Assembly: GCA_018857735.1 (NCBI GenBank)
Contig: JABMCL010002049.1
Location: 390,001 to 454,000, forward strand
Length of the DNA stretch: 64,000 bases
From: Alviniconcha marisindica
Lineage: Eukaryota; Mollusca; Gastropoda; Provannidae
Direction of reading: 5' to 3'
Shown piece after piece: positions 1-12,000 of this stretch. Position numbers and translations under genes: made by a program. The notes below the pieces were generated by a model, which was given only the letters and a program-made list of their open reading frames with translations, was not told where the DNA came from and made no database searches. Numbering within the stretch: position 1 is the first letter of the stretch; each line of letters opens with the position of its first letter.

Positions 1-95
1 CACTGACCTGTCGGGCCGAGCGACAGTCGCTATACGACACTGACCTATCGGGCCGAGTGACAGTCGCTGCCGGGTATGACACCTGTCGGGCCGAA
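1..95. repeat. Short tandem repeat, about 37-bp unit
   Basis: Two and a half imperfect copies of a unit containing 'gacctgtcgggccgag' and 'gacagtcgct' start at about 1, 38 and 80. The array probably continues beyond the left edge of the window. No coding potential is seen. Confidence 0.6.
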
Positions 96-279
96 GAAAA
101 AGTGTCCATGCGGCGGGAAATAACAGTGGAAGGAGGTACTGTGCGGGCCAGGACTGAGCCAGCGTCTTCATTCCTGCTGCCACGCGGCCGTCAGAAAGGG
201 CCGTGGGCTTGCTCCTCTGGGAACTGTCAGTTCTGACACCCGACATTGCCGCCAGGTCATGATGGCGGGACGCTTACTA

Positions 280-490
280 GTACCCAAACTCTTTCAGTTT
301 CAAGCACTAGTTTACGACATCCTGCCGTCTTTGCGAGACGGAGTGTGACCACTGAGTAACCTTTCGGAGGGCGCTGACCGCGTCGGTGGGCAGCTGCGCG
401 GAGGTAAACGGAAGGTGCTGGAAAGCGGTGCTCGGAGTGTGCCCAGCTCCCAAACTCCAAGGACTGGTTTACGACATTCTTCCTTCAACG
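280..490. repeat. Dispersed repeat, same family as the palindromic element at 34.3-34.9 kb
   Basis: The stretch contains 'gcactagtttacgacatcc', 'ggagggcgctgaccgcg' and 'ggtgctcggagtgtg'. The same blocks, in either orientation, recur at 34314-34910 and 35265-35330. 'Tttacgacat' appears twice here, at about 311 and 469. The end coordinates are approximate. Probably a non-autonomous DNA element. Confidence 0.55.
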
Positions 491-723
491 TGTCCTCTTC
501 CACTCCTTCTTCCCCTGTAGTACAGTCTCTGAATGGCCCAACCTCCTCGATCCTGCGGCTATTTCTTCAGCTCCTCAACTCAGTCGAGTCCTTCCATAGG
601 CAGGAGCTGTGTCAGAGTGACTAAGCGGCATCACTTGAAGTAAGGCTGGAACGAGTCCTTCCGGCCGAGACTAGTCGACTAGGCCACTAGCTCAGTGACT
701 AGGCCGCAGTATTCAAGGCACAA

Positions 724-800
724 ACTAAGGTGACAAAACGTGCAGCGATGCCTGCACGTTTTGTCACTAACGAGGTAGTGACAAATCGTGCAGGCATTGT
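724..800. repeat. Palindrome with 'gtgacaaaacgtgcag' motif
   Basis: 'Gtgacaaaacgtgcag' is followed after 3 bases by its reverse complement 'cctgcacgttttgtcac', and then by a third diverged copy 'gtgacaaatcgtgcagg'. The same motif returns at 1909-2062, on the far side of a long low-complexity block. Confidence 0.7.
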
Positions 801-852
801 ACCTTTTTTTTTAACACTTGGATATCAGTACATGTGATATTGTATGTGTCAC

Positions 853-855
<3 letters not shown>

Positions 856-905
<50 letters not shown>

Positions 906-910
906 TGAGT

Positions 911-956
<46 letters not shown>

Positions 957-1344
957 TGTGTGTCAGTGTGTGTGCGTGCGCGTGCGTGCGCGCGCGCGCG
1001 CGCGAGTGCGTCAAAGAGAGAGAGAGAGAGAGAGAGAGGGAATGAATGTGTGAGACAGAACGAGAGAGAGAGAGGGGAGGGAGAGAGACACACAGGGGAA
1101 AACGAGAGAGAGAGAGACAGAGAGAGAGACAGAGAGAGAGACAGAGACAGAGACAGAGACAGACAGACAGACAGACAGACTCTGAGACAGACAGACACTG
1201 AGACAGAGACAGAGAGACTGACAGAGACACAGAGAGAGACAGAGCCTGGAGAGAGGGGCAGAGACAAAGACAAAGAAAAAACTGAGTCAGAGAGAGAGAG
1301 AGCCTCGGAGAGACAGACAGAGACAGACAGAGAGAGCAATAGCG

Positions 1345-1375
<31 letters not shown>

Positions 1376-1385
1376 AGGGAGAGAG
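856..1385. repeat. Compound microsatellite (GT)n-(CG)n-(GA)n
   Basis: About 150 bases of GT repeat pass through a short GC-alternating stretch into about 370 bases of GA-rich repeat with GACA interruptions. Open frames here on both strands encode only Cys-Val, Arg-Glu or Ser-Leu dipeptide runs and are not genes. Confidence 0.95.
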
Positions 1386-1699
1386 AGCTAGAAAAAACAT
1401 GTTAGGCACATATAATGCTACAAAATGTACAAGGCGCTGCACGGAATGAAACATCACAACCAAAGTCAGTTCACGTTTACCTTTTATCTCATCAAACCAT
1501 ACCAGCCATTCAATCAAACATGGACATCCACAACACACAATCAAATCACATTTTCACTCAGTCTCTATATCTATAGTCATATTTCACACAGCTCACAGAG
1601 CTACGGGCAGCAGTAGCTAGCTCACGTAGTCTACTCAAAGCAATACAGAATTTCAGTTTAGGGTTGACGGCTGAGGCGGGGATAATAAACTTGACACAA

Positions 1700-1870
1700 C
1701 AACAACTGACACATACGCGGGCGCGCGCGCGCTGCCACGGACAAATGCACATCAACACTGACGCACACACACACACACACATACGCGTGCGCGCGGCGCG
1801 CTCGTGCGCGCAAACACACAAACACACACACGCGAGCGCGCGCGCACACTGAGACACACACACACAACGA
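1700..1870. repeat. CA/CG-rich low-complexity DNA
   Basis: Interrupted CA repeats alternate with GCGC runs, so purine-pyrimidine alternation (Z-DNA-prone) is strong. No gene. Confidence 0.85.
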
Positions 1871-1908
1871 CGAAAGGAAAAGACAGGTTCATAGTGTTGC
1901 TGGCGAAG

Positions 1909-2062
1909 GAGTGACAAAACGTGGAGCGAGTGGACCTTTCGGCACGTTTAGTTGTCACCACGTAGTGACAAAACTCGTGCCGGAGTGACAAAACGTGCAG
2001 GCTGTGCATCAAATTTGACACGTAGTGACAAAACTGACGTGCCGCGGTAGTGACAAAATGTG
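1909..2062. repeat. Cluster of 'agtgacaaaacgtgcagg' motifs
   Basis: At least four imperfect copies of 'agtgacaaaa' followed by variable 'cgtgc' text occur here (about 1911, 1965, 1981, 2024, 2048), with partial inverted copies between. They match the palindrome at 724-800 and may mark the other side of one element or an expanded satellite. Confidence 0.6.
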
Positions 2063-2149
2063 CCGCAAAGGCATCCCCTTCTCTCAATGGCTTGAATATT
2101 GATCAAGATCGTGTATATATAGTTTTAACGTTAGATCATCTGTTTTATT

Positions 2150-2226
2150 TAATAATAATAATAATAACTATGATAGCGGCCATTTCTATCGGCGCCATAT
2201 TTCACAGACAAGGGTGAGCACAGGAA
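2150..2226. repeat. Dispersed repeat shared with 59.15 kb
   Basis: An (ATA)n stretch is followed by 'gcggccatttctat', a 'gcgc'-like block, 'atttcac' and 'gacaagggtga'. The same order is at 59145-59215. This indicates a dispersed SINE- or MITE-like end. It is not a promoter by itself. Confidence 0.6.
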
Positions 2227-2265
2227 TATTCAGTGCCTCAAACAACAAAAAGACTTGAACAACCC

Positions 2266-2398
2266 GGCCACACTCGCACTGAGTCGCATTTGCTTTGGCT
2301 AAAGATAATTAAACACACACACACACACACACACACCACACTCGCAGTCGTATTTGCTTTGGCTAAAGATAATTAAACACACACATACACACACACAG
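2266..2398. repeat. Direct repeat of about 67 bp
   Basis: Two tandem copies contain 'catttgctttggctaaag' followed by 'ataattaaacacacaca' at about 2286 and 2349. They lie just upstream of the 5' end of the phosphatase gene. The intervening CA run differs in length between the copies. Confidence 0.75.
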
Positions 2399-2629
2399 AG
2401 CAGCGTTTTCTGTGAACTTAAAACTTCTCACTGTCCAGTTCAGTGAATTCCTTACGAGAGCATCGTATCATGACCTCTGAACCGGCAATATCCTACCGGA
2501 AGTTGATTTTCAGCGAGCTTTCCTTTTGAAGAACTTTGAAAACCGTATTCATGATCTCTGTGATGCAAATAGCAAGAACTATCCATTTCTAAAATGTTTT
2601 TGCGGCACTGAGTCTCTTTGAGACGAGGA

Positions 2630-5600
2630 ATGGCGCCGAAAAACTCTTTAGAGTTGGTCAGTGTGCTTTTGTTCGATAATGGAGGCCGAGTTTTGCTGAG
2701 AAATGTGGAAAACCGTGGCCTCTGGTTACCGACGGAACAGAAACGGGAAGCTGATCCGATTGCATCGGTCGCGCAGAAGATTGCAGATACGGTAATTTGT
2801 TGATTGGAAATATATTTCTATAAAAATGTATCATGGACAGCATGCGTGATTTATTTCTTGTTAATACTTTGTTTCATTCAAGACTTTATTAAACACCTAA
2901 TACCTATCATTTCCGCACTTGTAGAACTTTTTGTATCAGACTGTTCACTACGTACATAAACCTGTCGCTATCACTATCAGTATCACTATCAGTGTCACCT
3001 GATTATGAATGGCATTAGCAGTTTTATATAATTTGATATTGTTGAATGTTTACCCTGTTGTATTGAAAATGAAGCTCATCTGATTTTCATTTCCTTTTCC
3101 CAATGGCATTTAATGATTTATATTTATAAGGCAGTCTACGGGCTGTTTCACGATAAATAATGACACAGACACTAGTGACAGCAGTGTACATCCAACTTGC
3201 AACTTTGCCAGCTTGAATCTCAGTTTCTTCTTTTGACTGACACAAAAATAAAATCGATGTTTTTCTGAAATATGTCATTCATTCAATTATTATTATAGAG
3301 ACAATGAACATAATATATATATATATTGCATTTTATCATGAATTCAAGGACAAAATGACTAAAGTCAGTTGTGTAAAAATTTGGGGCACATTGCATTTTT
3401 TCTATAATTTTAGCTCTCAGTCTCTATACATCATTACATGATACATCAAATTTGTCTTAGTAATACTACATCATGTACATGACAAACTTTCTTACAAAGG
3501 CAGTTCCATTCACTGTTATTTTGAAGTTGATCATGAGAGCAGCTCCTCACCATTTACTGTGAAACAGCCCATAACCTTTAAAGTTAAACACTATTGTGAT
3601 GATTATGCTACTCGTATAACATAATTTATATATATATATACTGTCGTACCATAATCACTGGTTAGTAGTGGTAATAGCCCTTTCACTAATCTGACTAAAT
3701 CTAATAAAACTAAAACTAATCAAAGGTGTCCAAATTCTGTATAACAGCCTTATAGGGTGAAAGATTCCCTGAAGCTTTGTACATAGAACACTATAGAAAA
3801 TGGCTTTTCCAACAGCTCCAAGCCCTTCTGGTGATACATGAGATAAATTGATAAAAGATAAAATAAAAGGCAAAAAACAAACAAACAATCAACAACATAA
3901 ACAAGACAACTCTGGCGTAGTACCATCAATTTCAGTGTTTACAAGTATGTGTATGATCAGTCATTCAGTGGGATTTTGGTTTTGTTATTCCAGTGTTGTT
4001 CACAGAGAAAATATTTTGTTCAGGCAGAGTGTGAAAACTTGGCGGAAAGTAGTACAGTGATAGTTGCTGTGGTACGCTGGTAGGAAGAAGCAGTAAGTGT
4101 GGTGGAATCCCTGATAAAAGGCCACCCTGATGAGAGACCACCCTTCTTTTAAGACTGCTTTTTATGAAACCCTTCTCTTTATATTTCAGTGTAAATTATG
4201 GACCCCTGGCCAAGGATCCCTCCTCTTTTATTATAACTGTAAGACCACTTTTTTCTGACACTTCAGTATATAATTTATGGACCACTGGCCAAGGATTTTT
4301 AGGGTGGTCTTGAAAGAGGGCTCCACTGTACTGAACTTTTCCCATAACCTTTTTCCTTTTTTCCCCATGTTTATTTGTTGTAGTTGAATGCTTTTTTTCT
4401 TCTTTTCTTTTTCAGTACATAGATCAGAAGCTCAGTCTGAAGACGTTGCTGAGGACCAACTTTACACGGTTCGCTGATGCCCCACCAACCATCCACTTCA
4501 CTTTCTGGGCCGGTCCACTTGCCAGTGAGGTTGTGAAAACAGTATGTACCACACAGCCATGCACAGTGTGTACCACTATCTGATCATGTACCACACAGCC
4601 ATGCACAGTGTGTACCACTGTCAGGTCATGTACCACACAGCCATGCACAGTGTGTACCACTATCAGATCATGTACTACACAGCCATGCACAGTGTACCAC
4701 TATCACTGTATCAGGTCATGTACCACACAACCATGCGCAGTGTGTACCACTATCAGATCATGTACCACACAGCCATGCACAGTGTACCACTATCAGGTCA
4801 TGTACCACACAGCCATGCACAGTGTGTACCACTATCAGATCATGTACCACACAGCCATGCACAGTGTGTACCACTATCGGATCATGTACAACACAGCCAT
4901 GCACAGTGTGTACCACTGTCAGATCATGTACTACACAGCCATGCACAGTGTACCACTATCAGGTCATGTACCACACAGCCATGCACAGTGTGTACCACTA
5001 TCAGATCATGTACCACACAGCCATGCACAGTGTACCACTATCAGGTCATGTACCACACAGCCATGCACAGTGTGTACCACTATCAGATCATGTACCACAC
5101 AGCCATGCACAGTGTGTACCACTATCAGATCATGTACTACACAGCCATGCACAGTGTGTACCACTGTCAGATCATGTACTACACAGCCATGCACAGTGTA
5201 CCACTATCAGGTCATGTACAACACAGCCATGCACAGTGTGTACCACTATCAGATCATGTACCACACAGCCATGCACAGTGTGTACCACTATCAGATCATG
5301 TACCACACAGCCATGCACAGTGTGTACCACTATCGGATCATGTACCACACAGCCATGCACAGTGTGTACCACTGTCAGATCATGTACTACACAGCCATGC
5401 ACAGTGTACCACTATCAGGTCATGTACCACACAGCCATGCACAGTGTGTACCACTATCAGATCATGTACCACACAGCCATGCACAGTGTACCACTATCAG
5501 GTCATGTACCACACAGCCATGCACAGTGTGTACCACTATCAGATCATGTACCACACAGCCATGCACAGTGTGTACCACTATCAGATCATGTACTACACAG

Positions 5601-5986
5601 CCATGCACAGTGTGTACCACTGTCAGATCATGTACTACACAGCCATGCACAGTGTACCACTATCAGGTCATGTACAACACAGCCATGCACAGTGTGTACC
5701 ACTATCAGATCATGTACCACACAGCCATGCACAGTGTGTACCACTATCAGATCATGTACCACACAGCCATGCAGAGTGTGTACCACTATCTGATCATGTA
5801 CCACACAGCCATGCACAGTGTGTACCACTGTCACTAGTATCAGACCATGCAGTTGCTCAGATTTGTTCTCTACTGAAGATACTGGAGTGGAGAAGTCCAT
5901 TGTAGTGCCTGACTGATGTCAGCCCATGACTGATGCCACATACACTCATCCAGCTCATGCTGCCATGCACTTATGTGTGTGTGTGT

Positions 5987-6042
<56 letters not shown>

Positions 6043-9000
6043 ATGTTAATTATTGTTTATTTTATGCACAGTATACAGACACCAACAGAATTACACAGAG
6101 TGTATTATAATTTGTATAAATGCACATGCATGTATCCATACAAATAACAAAGTGATACAGCAACACCCATGTGGTTATGTGTGCATGCACACACACATAC
6201 CCTTACACTGTTACAGACACATATATATGCTAGTGTGCAGAAATATACTACGTATGAATGCATGCACACATACATGTGCACATGGTCTGACAGAGTGTGT
6301 GCATACGCATGATACAAATGCATGCGCATACACACACACATACACAGAAGGTATGCATGTGCACACACACACACACACACACACATGTATATATACATGC
6401 ACACACCTTTTCTGCTATGAACATTGCCTAGATTGCTGTATGCCTTGTTCATGTGCATGTCTGTGTGGTTGTGCATGTGGTTTACATTATATTACATTAC
6501 ACACATGTATGCACGCATGCACACACACTCATTCCCTCTCCCTCTCTGTGTCTCTTTCTCTCTCTCCTGATCCCTCTCTCTGCAACAAATCATATCATTT
6601 GCTTCAGCTCCGTGTGTGTGATAAAGTGGTACAGAATTATAACTGTTTGCGGCGGGTGGTGTGGAGTGAAGGTGGACCACCTGTGAAAGGTTGGTGCAGA
6701 ATAAAAGTGGATGACACAGTGGTGGGTTGCAGACGGCAGACTCACAGTGGCTGACAATAGAGGAGATGCGACAGAACCTGGAAGGGGGGCACAACCCTGG
6801 CCTCCTGGGCTTGGAACCCATCAAGTTCTTCAACCAGGTCAAAGACCTGAAGGAAGGTGAGGGTTTTTGTTGTTGTTGTTGCTTTTCTGATGAGCAGGAT
6901 ACAGTGTGTCCTGCCTCTTTCCACACAAGTTTTCAATCTGACTGCCATGTGGTACTGTGTTGACTGGTGCAGTGGTGGAATGCATGGTGATTTGATCTGA
7001 TTCAGCATTCATATTATTGCAGCTTGCCTCATTTGATTGCAGATGATATATATATATTGCCATCACTTATTTTGAAAGTCTTGTTCACAGTCAACTAGTC
7101 TTTCACACCATTGCTATGATTTAGCTTGTGAGGTAAGGCCAATTTTCAGGTTATTTTGTACAGAATATTAATTATTACATTGTGATTGGCTGAAGTGCTG
7201 GAGTGGTTGGCAGCGTGGAGTCCTCTGTGGTTGCCCCCGTCAGGTCAGGTTGTATGTTTTAGCTGCAGCAGAAGTGGTTGATGGGGGTGATCTTAGAGGT
7301 GCGCTTCGGTTCAGTCTCTTGTGTCGTGTTTTCAGGTTGGAAGCGATAACGTCTTGAGTATGTCTTGTCGTTAAAAGTATGATTCATTTTGCAGCTCAGA
7401 GTGTTGGAGTGGGCGAGACAATGATTGATTATATTGACATCAGCTCTGAGTCCTCACAAACCACACCACAGGATGCCCTGCTGAAGTCAGCCAAGCTAGG
7501 AAAGAAAGGTTTGTTTGTCGTTGTTGTTGTAGTGGAGGTGGCGGTGGTTTGTGTGTGTGTGTGTGTGTGTGCACATTATGTTTTGGGGCATGTGTGAAGG
7601 TATGTGTGTGTGTACAATTGACTGGAGTTTGCTGATCATGTGTGTGATAGGTAAGACAGTTGACTGATGTTTGGATGTGACAGAGCAAGACATGCTATAC
7701 CTGGTGTTTTGACTATGATCCAGTTTTGTTCATGTGACTCCATCGTTTAGCATGTCACCCAACAGATGTCATGCAGTGTGCTATTGCTATGTGACACATT
7801 CATGCACTGATTGATGGAAAGGCAATTGTGGGAAAACCTTGTTGAATGGTGGACACCAGAAATAAAGAAACTGCATCGTTGGTGGCATTATTGTTATTTG
7901 TCAGAGCTAGGATGAAAGAACAAAAGCTGTTACATCACTGTGAGTTAATGACACTGATAATGTGAAGAAAAATATGCAATACTTTTTATTGCATTCAGAG
8001 TGTTGTCTCAGTAGGTCAGATACATTGAACAAGTTGTTGTGGGCTTGGCTTCCCAGTATTGTATATATTCATTATATGATACTTGATTTTCATTGGCTAT
8101 CAACAGCTTAAGATAAAAATAGAGCAAGTTTGAAACCTACATGACACAGTCATTCAGTGGTGGCATCAAATGCACCCATTTTCCATAGCATCTGATCATA
8201 AATCATAGAGTCATTGTCACATTTTCAGGATTTGTTGAACATGCAATATGTTGCAACTGGTGTGTGTTGGTGATGGGGATGGTGGGGGGGGGGGGGGGGT
8301 GGACCTGCTCTAACTGGACTTCATGACTTGATGTGGAGTGACAGCCAACTGGTGTATGCTTTACCTGGAGTTGAGTTGGTGAGTGTGGAATGTGTAGTGA
8401 CTGGGGTGTGTGTGTGTGTATGTGACAGAACAAGACCTGCTTTACCATGAGTTCATGACCATGTGCCAGCCCAGTCACTACATGAACCTGGCCACCTTCA
8501 GCACCTACATGACCACGCTCAAAGGGGCACGCCCACAGAACGTGGAAGGCTTCTTCAGGTAAGCAGCGAAGGTCAAGTCCAGTACTTCTTTATTCCATTC
8601 AAATGAAAACGTGGGTGCCACACATGAATAAAAAACAACAAAATAAATTCTTGTTATTTAAAAAAAAACATTTTCACCCTGAAATGCTGAAAGTGCCTGT
8701 CCTGTAAAGTGCTTTTCTGCTGCTGATTAACGGTCTTTGTCAACCTCTTTGGTAGGCACAGATGGAAATAATTGTTTTTAATGCTCAGCTATGATTCCGC
8801 TACTTTACAGATGGATTTATGGTTTGTTTTTAATGCTCAGTTATGAGTCTGCTGCTGTTTGGGTGAGTGCAGATTTATAGATGGTTAGTGCTTCATGCCC
8901 AGTCAACTGCATAGGTTACACCATAGGGATACAGGCAGCAAATTTGATGGATGAAGCTCGGCAGATTTGTCACTCTCTCTCTCTCTCTCTGTGTCTCAGT

Positions 9001-12000
9001 CTCTCTCTCTCTCTGTCTCTGTCTCTTGTCTCTCTCTCTCTCTAAACTCTCTGAACCTAAACTACAATCCTTGTAAAATAAAGTTTTAGAGCTTGAGTTC
9101 CAGTTCTCTGTCTCTTTCAGACACAGAGAGAGACTGAGGTTTTCGAGTGATTGTCATTGCAATGACTGGTCATTTGAGACCTATTTTATACACCCATACA
9201 ACTCCGCCCAATCCTTCCGACTACCTTCTGACCCACCCTATCCCATCGTTTTTTATATATATTTTTCCCCCCTCCCCCCCCCCCCCCCTTCTCCCTTACT
9301 GTTCTTTATAAGATAAGCATTGACTGCTTCTGTTTTCTTTTCTGATACTAGTCATATGAACTGATCAGATGTTCTGCTGTTCATTTGCTCATAATATGCT
9401 CATAGTATGCTCATAATATGTAACTGAATGATGTATGGCATGTGTTCATCTGGCGCTGTGAGCACGCTATGTTTTGTGTGGAAATTCTCATGTATAACGT
9501 TTGAATCACTCACTCATTCATGCCTATATTATGTATATAAGTAATGCCTGTAATTTGATATCTATTTATCAGTAGCTTAGCAAGGACTAGTTGTTAGACA
9601 GGTTTTTGACAGAACCTAAACTACAATCCTTGTCAAATAAAGTTTTCAAGTTCGAGTTCTCTCCTGTCGCTGTGTTAGCAATAGCTGTTGGGTGAGTCCA
9701 GTCCTCAGTGATGTTAGGCAGGAAGGAGGACTGGTGACCCCAAAGTGCTTACATGTTGAAGACATCTTTGGGTAGCAGAAATGAGAGGCCATGAAGAAGC
9801 ATTTATGAATGCATCAGCTGGATATTTTGTACTTTTTTTGTCAGGAAAAGGTCTTGGCAGGGCAACCAATATGAATGGATCCTGCTGGTCAAAAAATGCC
9901 CCCCCCCCATGCCAAAATCAAAGACTTAAGTCCTTTAGCTCAAATTGTTTTTAAAGCATAACCATGGTGCTTGTGTTTGTCTGTCCCATTGCTGCAGTTT
10001 AGAATAATAACAGTAACTGTGTAGAAAGTACCACTTCTTTTTTCAAAATAAATTCTCCAAACATTGGAAAAACTGGTAAATTTTTTCAAGCTTAGCAGAA
10101 CTACTATGTTGAAAAAATGGAAAAAAATGTTGTTTTAAGTTGAGCCGAACTAATATTTTAAGAGCACGCTACAAATCAAAGCCAGCCAAAAGTTGTCTTA
10201 AAACAGGGATGGTTCGTGGTCAGGAGGTCGGTCATTTACAAGGAAATGTCAAGTGTGATGTCTCAGATATGAACTGGTCAGAAAAAGTGGCCGTCAGGGG
10301 TTCCACTGTGGTTGCTCTCCGAAGTGCAGGTGAAGTTATAGTGGCATTAGACTAACAGAGGTATGGTGAAACCCTTTCTTCTGAAACACCCAACTAATCC
10401 AGATGAAGTGGTCTTAAAAGAGGTGTGGCCCTCCTTGGTGATGGGTAGTTTACACAGAGACAGGACCTGAAGGGTTTCAGAGAAACTGGTCTTCAAAGAG
10501 GGTTGGTCTTTGGCCAGGTATTTCATTTGCATGGAAATACCTAGGGGAAGGTTTCAGGGAAAAACAAAGATTTGAAAAGGGGGTGGGAGTGGTCGGGTGG
10601 TATTCTCTCTGCAAGTGTGTTTGGGACTATACGAGGCAGAATTTGCATTTCCGTGCATTCAGGATGTGTCTTTTTTTCATGCAGAGCATTTGATGTCCAC
10701 CGGCGTCACGTACTGACCTTTAGAGAAGTGCTGCTGGGTCTGGCAACGCTGGAGCCCTGCACGCAGCATGGTGGCATGCCTGCTGAGATGAGGTGCCGCT
10801 ACATGTTTCGGTACTATGACGCCAACTCTGATGGATTCCTGCAGTTTGACGAGTTCAAGTAAGCCCTGAAGTGTTCTGGCTGTCATTTTTCCATCTTCTC
10901 GTTATTGTTTGGTCACAGTTTGTTCCTTTTTAGGGTCTTCCTTTATAGTTGGTTGTCTGACCCAAAGCATTGCAAAGGTTTTAGAGAAACTCTTCAACGT
11001 TTGTTGTTTGGTTATGCTTGCCAACATTGACACCTTACCCATATACTCTGACTTGTGATTTAATCAGTTTGTTATGTATTTTATTTTGTGTTGAGTACAT
11101 TGCACAGATTCTGTTTGAAAATATTTCTGTCAGTTGTAGATAGTCAGATTTTGGTGGTTTCAGACACTTTGTTTGTAGTTGCAGTTATTATTAACCTTGT
11201 GGAACAACTGCTTGCTGACATCGCTCTAATTAGAAAACTCATTTGCTTCAGGTGCTATGAATTGAAGGCTATAATTCCTTCTGGAAATATTCGGAAGAAA
11301 GTAGGGTTTAATGATGATGATGCAGCATTGTGACACAATATACTTCTTGATGTGATTAATGGTCCTGATGGAATTTTCAATTGCTACAGAAACCTGGTGC
11401 GAGACATTCGTGAGCACAAAGGTCTGCCTAATGATGAGGCGTCTCTAATGGAAGATGCCCTGAACAGTGCCAAGTAAGTCGTTAAAAGTTATGTCAAATC
11501 ATCAGCTGCAGGAGGATTTTGATGTATCTTGGTGCTATATTTTTTCACAGCTGAATAGAGTGGGAATCCCTTTTCTTTTGACCAAAATAATTGAGGTAGT
11601 CATCCCATAAGTATGGCGAAGATGACCTGTAAACAAGCCCACTGTTGCATCATAAAATCAAGTTTCAAGAAAAAAATTGATTACTTCTTGTAAGATGATT
11701 TAGAAAATAAAATCTTGCAAGATGATTTGGAAAGTAAAAATGAAGTTGGATGAACCAGGAAGGTATAAATTAGAAAGGCACCGTTTCTGGCAGCAGGCAT
11801 AGCAATAGTGAAACAAATCAGATGAGTGCACTCTCTTCCCACAGGCTGTTTGGGGAGGAGACCAAGGACAAGCTGCCTAGCGCCGAGTTCCTGTCTGCCG
11901 TTGGCACTCTCAAGTTCCGTGGAACCTCCATTCTCTTCCGCTTAGCGCAGTCCTGCGTCACGCACCTCAAGAGGTCAGTACTCTCTTTGCATTCCAGAGA

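Noticed and set aside
767..1391. Ser-Leu, Arg-Glu and Cys-Val rich frames
   Set aside because: Translations of dinucleotide repeats. The same applies at 14.3, 38.5, 47.4, 53.5, 56.9 and 63 kb.
4542..5836. CRISPR-like array of direct repeats
   Set aside because: Contiguous repeats without spacers in an intron of a eukaryotic gene; no cas genes.
4544..5905. A 453-codon open frame and two overlapping ones over the 42-bp array
   Set aside because: The unit length is a multiple of three and contains few stops, so all frames stay open. The array lies in an intron with a consistent donor at its start, and the predicted peptides are pure unit repeats.
6607..6732. Possible extra phosphatase exon starting 'ctccgtgtgtgtgataaag'
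   Set aside because: An acceptor-like AG precedes it, but including it breaks the phase between exons 2 and 3 and interrupts the Nudix-like pattern; the acceptor at 6732 gives a clean phase-0 join.
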